A DNA stretch of 64,000 bases from Saccharothrix sp. NRRL B-16348 (GTDB lineage: Bacteria; Actinomycetota; Actinomycetes; Mycobacteriales; Pseudonocardiaceae): the NCBI RefSeq assembly GCF_001280085.1, contig NZ_LGED01000194.1, forward strand, positions 124,001-188,000, in the 5' to 3' direction. Shown here in pieces: positions 10,291 through 18,109 of this stretch. The position numbers were made by a program, and so were the translations under genes. The stretch's first letter is position 1. Every line of letters starts with the position of its first letter. The notes under the pieces are model-generated. The model was not told the DNA's origin, did no database searches, and saw only the letters and a program-made list of their open reading frames with translations.

Positions 10291-11268
10291 ATGACCTCAC
10301 CGACGAGTCCCACCACCCACGCCCGGTTCACTCCGGTCGACTTCCCCGAGCCCACCGTCGTCCCCGTCAACGGCGTGGAACTCGAAGTGTTCGAAGCAGG
10401 CCGGCAGAATGCGGGAAAGCCCATCGTGCTCTGCCACGGCTGGCCGGAGCACGCCTTTTCCTGGCGTCATCAGGTGCCCGCCCTCGTCGCGGCGGGCTAC
10501 CACGTCATCGTCCCGAACCAGCGCGGTTACGGAAACTCGTCCCGTCCGGCCGCAGTGACGGACTACGACATCGAACACCTGTCGGGTGATCTCGTCGGGC
10601 TGCTCGATCACTACGGGTACGAGGACGCCACCTTCGTCGGGCACGACTGGGGCGCGATGGTCGTCTGGGGACTGACCCTGCTGCACCCGAAACGCGTGAA
10701 CAAAGTGGTCAACCTGAGCCTGCCCTACCAGGAACGCGGAGAAAAGCCCTGGATCGAGGCCATGGAAGAGGTGCTCGGCGGCGACTTCTACTTCGTCCAC
10801 TTCAACCGGCGGCCAGGCGTCGCGGACGCCGTGTTCGACGAGAACACCTTCCGGTTCCTCCGCAACATGTACCGGAAGAACGTGCCGCCCCTGGAGCCTC
10901 GGCCGGGTATGGCGTTGATCGATCTCGCCACAGCGGAAACGCCACTCGGCGAGCCCGTGATGAGCGACGGTGAACTGGCCGTTTTCGTCTCCGCCTTCGA
11001 ATCGACGGGGTTCACGGGCAGTGTGAACTGGTACCGGAACCTCGACCGCAACTGGCACCTGCTGGCGGACGTGGACCCGATCATCCGGCAGCCCACGCTC
11101 ATGATCTACGGCGACCGGGACGTGATCCAGCCGTCCGCCACGCTGGCCGAGTTCGTGCCCGACGTGGACGTGGTCAACCTGGACTGCGGTCATTGGATCC
11201 AGCAGGAGAAGCCGGCGGAGACGAACCAGGCGATCACGAACTGGCTGGCACGGCAGGACGCCGTGTAG
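10291..11268 (+). CDS. Alpha/beta hydrolase, epoxide hydrolase-like
   Basis: A 325-residue soluble alpha/beta hydrolase. Motifs: CHGWPEHAFSWRHQ (oxyanion hole), RGYGNS, nucleophile elbow VGHDWGAMV with Asp (about residue 119), acid in YGDRDVIQ, and His in DCGHWIQQEKP. This is the standard plant/bacterial soluble epoxide hydrolase pattern; a haloalkane dehalogenase or ester hydrolase role is less likely. ATG 10291 follows CACGAT at six bases and fits a leaderless start. Divergent from and probably regulated by the WYL protein. Confidence 0.87.
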   Translation: MTSPTSPTTHARFTPVDFPEPTVVPVNGVELEVFEAGRQNAGKPIVLCHGWPEHAFSWRHQVPALVAAGYHVIVPNQRGYGNSSRPAAVTDYDIEHLSGDLVGLLDHYGYEDATFVGHDWGAMVVWGLTLLHPKRVNKVVNLSLPYQERGEKPWIEAMEEVLGGDFYFVHFNRRPGVADAVFDENTFRFLRNMYRKNVPPLEPRPGMALIDLATAETPLGEPVMSDGELAVFVSAFESTGFTGSVNWYRNLDRNWHLLADVDPIIRQPTLMIYGDRDVIQPSATLAEFVPDVDVVNLDCGHWIQQEKPAETNQAITNWLARQDAV

Positions 11269-11275
11269 CGGGCTT

Positions 11276-11309
11276 CCGGCCGCCGGGGAACAGTGACCCC
11301 GGCGGCCGG
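11276..11309. terminator. Perfect 13-bp hairpin between convergent genes
   Basis: Stem CCGGCCGCCGGGG (11276-11288) with CCCCGGCGGCCGG (11297-11309), loop AACAGTGA. Lies between the stop codons of the epoxide hydrolase and the convergent protease gene, so it probably terminates both. No T-tract. Confidence 0.85.
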
Positions 11310-11321
11310 ACCACGGGCCGC

Positions 11322-14300
11322 CTACGGCGTGGCCACGGTGCAGGCGAGCTGCGTGCGCACGTACCGGGAACCGGAGTGCGGCGCCCGGCCCGTGGCGGTC
11401 ACGCGGACGTTGTAGCTGCCCGCCTCCTTCGTCTGCGTGAACCGGCCGGTGACCAGCGGCAACGCCGACTCGACCCCGGTCGCCCGCGGCATGGTGTCCG
11501 ACAGGGTCAGCCGGGTGGCCGTGAACTGGAACAGGTCGGGCTTGCCCGCCGCCAGCAGCCGGGCGCGCAGCGCCAGCACCTTGCCGACGTGCTCCGGCAC
11601 CGAGTCGCCGCCGGGCACCTCCACCGGGTCGAGCTTGGCCAGGGCGTCGGCGTGGACCTTGCCGAGGCTGTCGAGGCTCAACGCGGGCGCCACCACGAGC
11701 CCGGTCGGCCTGGCCGGGTTGAACAGCCGGGTGCCGTCGGTCATCTTGGTCGTCACCAGCAGCGGGCTGCCCGCCGTGAACCGGCGCGGACCCAGGTCGA
11801 CGTGCAGGCGGATCGGCGACCGCACGAACCCGGCCGCGGTGTAGCGGGTGTGCCCCTCCCGCGCCGTGGACACCTCGATGAACCACCTCCCGGCCAACGG
11901 CTCGGCCACGTCGAACGCCACGTACCCGTCGCCCTCGGTCCGGCGCAGCAAACTGGAGTGCGCGGGCACGAGCCTGCCCTTCGGGTCGCGCAGCCGCACG
12001 CAGAGCTGGTCGGCCTTCGTGGCGCTCTCCGCCACGAACCGCAGCGACGTGTCCGCCCACGACACCGTGAACGTCGCCTGCGCCGCCACGTCGTCGACGA
12101 ACGCCGCGACCCGGCTCGTGGACGCCATCGCCGACTCGTTGACGACGATCCCGTCACCGGACACCTGGCCGCGGAGGTAGTTGTAGATCTCGAACAGGTC
12201 GTCGATCGTCGGCATGAAGTAGTAGCGGCCGTCGGAGATGTCCGCGACCTGCTCCAGCAGCGCCTGGTCCGAGGCGGGACCCATCGCGCAGGTGTAGACC
12301 GGCACCGCGCTCGGCAGCGTCGCCACCGCGTCCAGCGCCGACGGCTTCGCCGGGTTCCCCGCGTCGCACCCCTTGTTGTCGTACCCGTCCGACAGCAGCA
12401 CCATCGCCCGGCTCGCCACCGACGAGGTCGCCAGCAGGTCCCGCGCCTTGACGATCCCGTCACCCAGGAACGTGCAGCCGCCGAACACCACCGCGTCCAC
12501 CTCGGCCTTCGCCGCGTCGCGGACCGGCTGGCCGGTGATCGGCTGCACGGCCGGACCGGGACCCGTCGGGAACGCCACGTCCCCGGTGCTGCCGAAGCTG
12601 ACCACGCCGACCTCGTCGTCCACCGACAGCAGGTCCAGAAACTGCTTGGACGCGGTGCGGGTGACCGCCTCGTACCCGTGGACGAGCATGCTGCCCGAGC
12701 GGTCGAGCACCGGGACGACGCTCACCGGCGCCGCCGGCGGCACCTCGGCGTTGTCGATCACGAGCGCGAAGTCCTGCCACGGCGTGGCGATGTCCGGCCG
12801 GGCGCTCGCCGACACCGCGGCAGCGATCACGCGGACCTCGTAGACGCCCGACGGGTTCGCGCGGTAGACGCACTCGATGTTGTTCACGCTGTCGAACACG
12901 CCGCCCGGCGCCGAGAACCCGCCCGCGAACACGTTGCCCTTGAACACGATGCCGGAGTCCAGCTCGGTCACCTCGAGGTCGAGGTCGTTCACGAGCGTCG
13001 GGTTGGCCGCCACCGCGCCCGGCGCGTCCGTCCACACCAGCGTGATGCGCAACGGCCGGGTCGGGTCGGCCGGCGCGACCCGGATCAGGTGCTCCTGACC
13101 CGCCGCGGTGAACGCGTGCCGCTGGTCGGAGAAGACCTTCGGGCCACGGTCGGAGGCGGGCGCCTGCTCCAGCACGTTCTCCAGGCTCACCCGCCCCCAC
13201 CCCTGGTCGTTGTTCGGGACCGGCCCGAGCGGGGCGCTGTCGCGCAGGTTCAGCCTGGTCGCGCCGGGGGAGACGGTCCGGAACGTCATGACCTCCGTGC
13301 CCTGGTCGTAGTGCCAGTCACCCGGACCCGCCACCGCCGCGGCGCTCGCGACCTCCGTCATCGCCCCGAACACACCGCCCGGGGCCTGGTCGACCGCCTC
13401 CGCCGGGACGTGACCGAGCGCGGAGACCGAACGCAGGCCACCGCCGAGGTTCGCCCACTCCGACGCCGAGTACGACCGCCAGTTGGGGCCGCCCGCCATG
13501 TCCTCCGCGCCGTTGACGACCAACGCCTTCGCCATCGCCGCGCTCGGCGTGACGCCGCCCGTGCGCGCCCGCCACCACTCGATCATCACCGCGATCGCGC
13601 CCGTGACGTGCGGCGCGGCCATCGACGTCCCGGTCAGCAGGACGTGACCGCTGTCCGTGCCCGCCTGCGCGGAGTTCACGTCGGTGCCGGGCGCGCACAC
13701 GTTCGGCAGGATCCGGCCGTCCGCGGCGGGACCGCGGCTGGAACTCGACGCGATGCCCTGCACGTCGTCGCTCGGGAACCCCTCGCCCGGGCGGGCGTTG
13801 AGCGAGTTGCCGACCACGATGACGTTCTTGGCCTCCTTCGGACCGGTGATCGTCCCCGGCCGGCCGCCCGCGTTGCCCGCCGAGAAGACGATCACCAGCG
13901 AGTCGAGCCCCGCGGTGGCGTCGTCCGGGTCGCGCACCAGCTGGTCGTACCGGCGGGCGGTCGCGGTGTACCCGCTGCCCGCGGCGGAGGAGAACCACGA
14001 GTTGTTCTGCACGGCCGCGCCGTTGTTCACCGCGTCCCGCGTGAACTGGCCGAAGTCGGCGGGCGGCCACGGGCCCTCGAGCCCGTTCTGGGTGACCAGC
14101 CCGGCCTGCGGCGCCACGCCCAGACCGCTGAGGAAGTCGTCCGGCGCGACACCCTCGGTGTCGCCGCTGCCGCCGTTGCCGAGCGCGATGCCCGCGACGT
14201 GGGTGCCGTGCCCCTCTTTGTCCTGGATGGCCGCGTCGCCGTCGTAGTTGACGAACGCGACCTGACGCCCGCGGATGTCGAGGTGGCCGGTCGTGTTGTT

Positions 14301-15182
14301 GGTCGCGTTCTCGTCGACACCGGTGTCGCAGATGGCCACGTTCACCCCCGTGCCGCCGCCCAGGCCGAGCGACCCCAGCCACGCCAGGTAGCCCGTCGAC
14401 GGCGGGATCTGCTCGCGGACCAGCTGCGACTCGCGCTCGCCGTCCAGGCCGGGCCGGTCGTCGACCCGTTCGAGCAGCCGCACGTGCGGCAGTCGGGCGA
14501 TCGTCGGGAGGTCGGCCGCGTCCAGCTCGACCACGATCGTGGCGTAGAGCGGCGCGTCGGACTCGGCGCGCGAGTCGCTGACCACCGCGCCGCCCACGTC
14601 CTGGACGGCCCGGCGCACCTCGTCGGCCGCGGCAGGCGGGTGGACGGAGACGCTGACGTACGAGACCGTGCCGGTGGCACCGGCCAGGTTCGGGTGGATC
14701 CGGTAGGCGGGCTTCATCGGCCCGGTCCACGTGACGAAGGTCAGCTCGCGCAGCCGCGCGACCGCGTCGGGCGTTCCGCCGACCAGCACGCCGTACGCGC
14801 CGGTCGGCTCGATGACCTCCACACCGCGTGCCTCGATCGCCGCGAGCCACTCGGCACGCGGCGGCGCGACGAGCTGGACGAGGTGGTGCGGCCACTCGTC
14901 GGCTTGCTCGGCCGGCACCTCCAGCTCCGCCGGCGCCGGTGGCCTCTCCGCGTCGCTCTCGGTGTCGATGCGGGTCGTGCCGAGGTCGAGGACACCGGCG
15001 TCCGGCAGCAGCTTGACCCGGTACCCCTGCTCCTCCAACGCCTCCAGCCGCTCCCGGCCACCCTTCACCACCGCGCCCTCCGGCAGCACGGCTTCCACTT
15101 CGACCCCCGCCGACTCGGCCTCACTCGGCCGGAACTGCCCCGTCGTCGTCGAGCGCGGCGTGATGATGGCCTTCGTCGTCAT
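11322..15182 (-). CDS. S8 subtilisin-like protease fused to a von Willebrand factor A domain
   Basis: A 1286-residue multidomain protein. Residues 1-260 are a prodomain-like region with no signal peptide. The S8 catalytic domain spans about 275-620, with Asp286 (AICDTGVD), His325 (GHGTHVAG) and Ser520 (TGTSMAAPHVTG). A jelly-roll domain typical of subtilase C-termini follows (ITLVWTDAPG, LVNDLDLEV, 680-810), then a vWA domain with intact MIDAS (DRSGS 827-831, GGCTFLGDG, LLSDGYDN, about 820-1000) and beta-rich C-terminal domains. Subtilases are usually secreted; absence of an export signal suggests cytosolic action or an unusual route. It sits downstream of an AAA+ ATPase and a partner on the same strand, and MoxR-type ATPases commonly work with vWA proteins. 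Confidence 0.9.
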   Translation of the reverse strand: MTTKAIITPRSTTTGQFRPSEAESAGVEVEAVLPEGAVVKGGRERLEALEEQGYRVKLLPDAGVLDLGTTRIDTESDAERPPAPAELEVPAEQADEWPHHLVQLVAPPRAEWLAAIEARGVEVIEPTGAYGVLVGGTPDAVARLRELTFVTWTGPMKPAYRIHPNLAGATGTVSYVSVSVHPPAAADEVRRAVQDVGGAVVSDSRAESDAPLYATIVVELDAADLPTIARLPHVRLLERVDDRPGLDGERESQLVREQIPPSTGYLAWLGSLGLGGGTGVNVAICDTGVDENATNNTTGHLDIRGRQVAFVNYDGDAAIQDKEGHGTHVAGIALGNGGSGDTEGVAPDDFLSGLGVAPQAGLVTQNGLEGPWPPADFGQFTRDAVNNGAAVQNNSWFSSAAGSGYTATARRYDQLVRDPDDATAGLDSLVIVFSAGNAGGRPGTITGPKEAKNVIVVGNSLNARPGEGFPSDDVQGIASSSSRGPAADGRILPNVCAPGTDVNSAQAGTDSGHVLLTGTSMAAPHVTGAIAVMIEWWRARTGGVTPSAAMAKALVVNGAEDMAGGPNWRSYSASEWANLGGGLRSVSALGHVPAEAVDQAPGGVFGAMTEVASAAAVAGPGDWHYDQGTEVMTFRTVSPGATRLNLRDSAPLGPVPNNDQGWGRVSLENVLEQAPASDRGPKVFSDQRHAFTAAGQEHLIRVAPADPTRPLRITLVWTDAPGAVAANPTLVNDLDLEVTELDSGIVFKGNVFAGGFSAPGGVFDSVNNIECVYRANPSGVYEVRVIAAAVSASARPDIATPWQDFALVIDNAEVPPAAPVSVVPVLDRSGSMLVHGYEAVTRTASKQFLDLLSVDDEVGVVSFGSTGDVAFPTGPGPAVQPITGQPVRDAAKAEVDAVVFGGCTFLGDGIVKARDLLATSSVASRAMVLLSDGYDNKGCDAGNPAKPSALDAVATLPSAVPVYTCAMGPASDQALLEQVADISDGRYYFMPTIDDLFEIYNYLRGQVSGDGIVVNESAMASTSRVAAFVDDVAAQATFTVSWADTSLRFVAESATKADQLCVRLRDPKGRLVPAHSSLLRRTEGDGYVAFDVAEPLAGRWFIEVSTAREGHTRYTAAGFVRSPIRLHVDLGPRRFTAGSPLLVTTKMTDGTRLFNPARPTGLVVAPALSLDSLGKVHADALAKLDPVEVPGGDSVPEHVGKVLALRARLLAAGKPDLFQFTATRLTLSDTMPRATGVESALPLVTGRFTQTKEAGSYNVRVTATGRAPHSGSRYVRTQLACTVATP

Positions 15183-15310
15183 GAGAACCCCCTGGCGGTG
15201 CCTCCACTGAACGGTGGTCTTACAGGCAGGTTCGTGACGGAAGGACGTTCGTTACGCCCACCAGCCCATCTCGTGTGCGGCGTTCGGGTGAATGAGCGCG
15301 CCGGCCGTGG

Positions 15311-16171
15311 TCAGTCCTGGATCAGGCCGAGGTCGCTGAACACCTGCCGTCCCCAGGACAGCGCGGTGGGCAGGTCGTCCCACTGCCGGTCCTCTTCGGT
15401 GAGGTAGGGGAACACGTACGGCTGGGTGATCTCGGAGGGCAGGTCGGTGGCCCGGCACGTGTACGGGGCCCGTCCGTAGTTGTCCGCGTACATCGCCGCG
15501 GCGACCGCTTTCGGCTGCGAGTCCCAGATGCCGAACCACAGCCGCCGCAGCATCGCCGGGTGCGCCATCGCGAAGATCAGCCTGCCCACGTCGAACGGTT
15601 CGCCGGCCGAGATCACCCGGGCCACACCGCAGTAGCGCTGGTTCCCCTGAGGCAGGTGCAGGATCCCGGCGTCCCCGGACCAGATCTCCACGCTGTGACC
15701 GGCGTCGATGATCGCGGCGCACAGCGTGGCCAGCGCCAGACCGCGGTTGATGATCACCTGGTGGTCGATCCGGTGCGAGTACGACGACGGCACGAGGAAC
15801 GTGATCACCTTGCCCCGTCGGGACACCTGCCGGGGCACCGCGTCCACCATGCACTCCGGCACCCCGGCCAGGTAGGCGCCGACGTCCACCTCGCTGCCGG
15901 TCACGTCCCAGGTCGGCTCCAACACGGTGACCGCGTGGGACAGGCCGGCGCTGTCACGCAGTTGGCTGATCGTCACGTCGGCCTCTTCCAAGGCCAGCGG
16001 CCACCCGTCGACGGCCAGTTGCACCGCCTCGTCCCAGGAGGCGCCGTGCCATTCGACATCCGTTCTCCGGCTGCTCCCGTAGGAGATGGACGGCGGAGCC
16101 GTCGCGGCATCCAGGAATTCACGCCAGGACAGCAACGGCGGCAACGTCGTGGTCAGCGTCGTGGTCGGCAC
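15311..16171 (-). CDS. Phage/plasmid-type partner of a MoxR AAA+ ATPase (resembles DUF7192)
   Basis: A 286-residue protein. Recognisable pieces are GASWDEAVQLAVDGW near residues 43-57, RRGKVITFLVPSSYSHRI near 116-133, then NRGLALATLCAAIIDAGHSVEIW, which looks like a degenerate vWA fold. It resembles proteins that accompany AAA+ ATPases in phages and plasmids (the family I recall as DUF7192; moderate certainty). ATG lies three bases after the stop of the AAA+ gene, so the two form an operon. It likely acts as substrate adaptor or partner of the ATPase (inference). Confidence 0.65.
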   Translation of the reverse strand: MPTTTLTTTLPPLLSWREFLDAATAPPSISYGSSRRTDVEWHGASWDEAVQLAVDGWPLALEEADVTISQLRDSAGLSHAVTVLEPTWDVTGSEVDVGAYLAGVPECMVDAVPRQVSRRGKVITFLVPSSYSHRIDHQVIINRGLALATLCAAIIDAGHSVEIWSGDAGILHLPQGNQRYCGVARVISAGEPFDVGRLIFAMAHPAMLRRLWFGIWDSQPKAVAAAMYADNYGRAPYTCRATDLPSEITQPYVFPYLTEEDRQWDDLPTALSWGRQVFSDLGLIQD

Positions 16172-16174
16172 CGG

Positions 16175-17881
16175 TCAGTCCAGCCCGAGTGCCTTGCGAT
16201 GCGCGTCGGAGAGACCGCGCACCACCCGCCACTGCAGCACTTGGTCCACGGTGGCGCCCGCCTCCAGCAGCTTGGCGCCGTCGATGCTGGTCCGCGGCGA
16301 GAACAGCACCGGCAGCTTCTTGTCCTCCGCCAGCTTCCGCAGATCCCGGACTTCGCCGAGGAGTTCGTGCACCGCGTCCGGGTGCGACGGCGCGTGCCGC
16401 AACGCGATCCTCTCCTCCAACCCCTCGTCGATCTGCACGTCGATCACCACGAAGCGGTCCAGCGTGGCGGCGTCCAACGTCTGCCGGCCGACGTACTGCC
16501 GGTCGCCACCCGTGCCGTAGGTGTTCCCGGTGGCCACCAACCGGAAGTTCTCGTGCGCGTCCACCATGCCGTCCGCGAACGCGCACGTGCCCAGCGCGAG
16601 CGCCTGGTTCAGCTCGGCGAGCAACCCGGGGTGGCCGTTGTCCAGCTCGTCCAGCAGCATCACGCCGCCGTGCTCGAACGCACGGCGGAACGGGGTGTCG
16701 CGGTACTGGCCGTGGGCGTCGTAGTAGCCGAACACCTTGCTCATCGGCGTGGTCGGGCCCAACGACAGCGCCTGGAACTCCAGCCCCAACGCCCCCGCCG
16801 CGTGCTTGGCCAGCATGGACTTCCCGGTGCCCGCCGGGCCGACCAGCAGCACGTGGCAGCGCGCGTGCAACGCCACCAGCAACTCCGGCAGCACCGAGTG
16901 CGTGTCCGCGCCCAGCTCCACCTTCCCGCCCTGCGGCAGCACCACGGTGACCAGGTTCGGCGCGTACTGCGCGAACACCTTCTCCGCCTCGTCGCGGACC
17001 GCGCCGCGCACCGAGTTCAGCGCTTCCTCGGACACCTTGTCGACCACGCCCGGCACAGCCTCGAGGGTCGCCTCACGTGCCTTCTCGGTCGCCGCGACCG
17101 CGGCCTTGCCCGCCAGTTCCTCGTGCAGCAGCCGCAGGTCCGGAGTTGCCCCGGCCACCGCGTCACGGGCGAGCCCGGGCACCACTTCCCCCGCCGCCCG
17201 CTCCACCGCGTCGGCCAACGAGCCGCGGACCTTCTCGGCCTCGTCCCGCACCGCCTCGGGCGCCGCGTCCCTGACCGCCGCGCGCACCACCTCGATCATC
17301 GCGGCGGACCCGGCGTGCACCAGCTCGTCACGCACCTCGTCACGGTCCGGGGTGGCCTTGGCGACCGCGGCGCGGGCCAGTTCGGCGATCACCTCCTCGG
17401 ACTGCCGCGCCAGGCTGCCCGCGACCACGTCGCGCACCTGGTCGGTGGCCTGCCGCACCACGTCCGCCAACACGTCCCCGGCCTGACCGTGCATGATGCC
17501 GGTCACCTCCGAGACCACCGCGGCGACCAACTCCTCCCGCAGCTTCGCCGCATCCGGTGTCGCCTCCCGCACCGCCGCCCTCGCCAACTCCGGCAGCAGC
17601 CCGTCCGCGGCCCGGTTGACCAACTCCGGCAGGTCGGCCTCCAACTCCTTCCGCGCCGCCCCCTCCACCGCCGCCTGCATCTCCGCCAGGTCCGGGGTGA
17701 CTTCGGCGATCGCCAGCTTGGCCAGGTTCGGCAGCGACAGCTGGGCGTGCTGGCGGATGGTCTCGGGCAACCGTGCCTGGATCTCGCTCTGCACCATCCA
17801 CAGCAGATTGCTCTGCGTGAACACCGCACGCGCCACCGCCTCGGAGATCTGAGCGATCTCCGCCTTCGTGCTGGTCCGCAC
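16175..17881 (-). CDS. MoxR-like AAA+ ATPase with repetitive helical N-terminal region
   Basis: A 568-residue protein. The C-terminal AAA+ core begins near 320: Walker A GPAGTGKS (348-355), Walker B VMLLDELDN, sensor region RLVATGNTYG, Arg finger region TLDRFVVIDV. It is most similar to MoxR/AAA_5 ATPases that remodel partner complexes with vWA proteins. The N-terminal 320 residues are Ala/Glu/Val-rich helices with four TPD-centred repeats (TPD at 62, 108, 177 and 246). GTG 17881 is chosen because GGGGAGGA precedes it at five bases. First gene of the AAA+, DUF7192-like, protease-vWA run, and divergent from the coiled-coil gene. Confidence 0.85.
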   Translation of the reverse strand: MRTSTKAEIAQISEAVARAVFTQSNLLWMVQSEIQARLPETIRQHAQLSLPNLAKLAIAEVTPDLAEMQAAVEGAARKELEADLPELVNRAADGLLPELARAAVREATPDAAKLREELVAAVVSEVTGIMHGQAGDVLADVVRQATDQVRDVVAGSLARQSEEVIAELARAAVAKATPDRDEVRDELVHAGSAAMIEVVRAAVRDAAPEAVRDEAEKVRGSLADAVERAAGEVVPGLARDAVAGATPDLRLLHEELAGKAAVAATEKAREATLEAVPGVVDKVSEEALNSVRGAVRDEAEKVFAQYAPNLVTVVLPQGGKVELGADTHSVLPELLVALHARCHVLLVGPAGTGKSMLAKHAAGALGLEFQALSLGPTTPMSKVFGYYDAHGQYRDTPFRRAFEHGGVMLLDELDNGHPGLLAELNQALALGTCAFADGMVDAHENFRLVATGNTYGTGGDRQYVGRQTLDAATLDRFVVIDVQIDEGLEERIALRHAPSHPDAVHELLGEVRDLRKLAEDKKLPVLFSPRTSIDGAKLLEAGATVDQVLQWRVVRGLSDAHRKALGLD

Positions 17882-18003
17882 GCTTCCTCCCCGTTCCCCG
17901 TGATGTCGGCACCGAGTATGGGATCGATTCACGGGACCCCACCCGGACGCGGCACGTTGCTGCCACGGTCGGCCGAGGGCACGGCCGGACGGCCTCCAAT
18001 CTC

Positions 18004-18032
18004 ACTTCCGATAAGGTTCACTTATCGGAAGT
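18004..18032. promoter_or_regulatory. Perfect 12-base-arm inverted repeat in the divergent AAA+/coiled-coil intergenic region
   Basis: ACTTCCGATAAG (18004-18015), 5-base spacer GTTCA, CTTATCGGAAGT (18021-18032), inside a 227-base divergent gap (17882-18108). It lies 123 bases upstream of the AAA+ start and 77 bases upstream of the coiled-coil start. The block 18000-18108 is clearly AT-richer than the genes. Candidate operator for both directions; a recombination or plasmid-type iteron-like site is the alternative. Confidence 0.7.
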
Positions 18033-18096
18033 CACGGTCAATCCACCCAATAGCGTTGCGTTGTGGCCTATAACGTTTGATCCAACGGAATGGTGC

Positions 18097-18109
18097 TACG
18101 ATATTGCCG
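18097..18109 (+). promoter_or_regulatory. Leaderless promoter of the coiled-coil gene
   Basis: TACGAT (18097-18102) is a good TAnnnT -10 hexamer and ends six bases before the GTG at 18109, so transcription should begin at or beside the start codon. No Shine-Dalgarno sequence is present. A -35 match at correct spacing is not evident. Confidence 0.6.

Noticed and set aside
11193..15407. A 1404-codon open frame on the plus strand across the protease gene
   Set aside because: It is antisense to a protein with clear S8 and vWA motifs. Its translation is Arg/His/Pro/Gln-rich with no domains, typical of the opposite frame in a high-GC gene.
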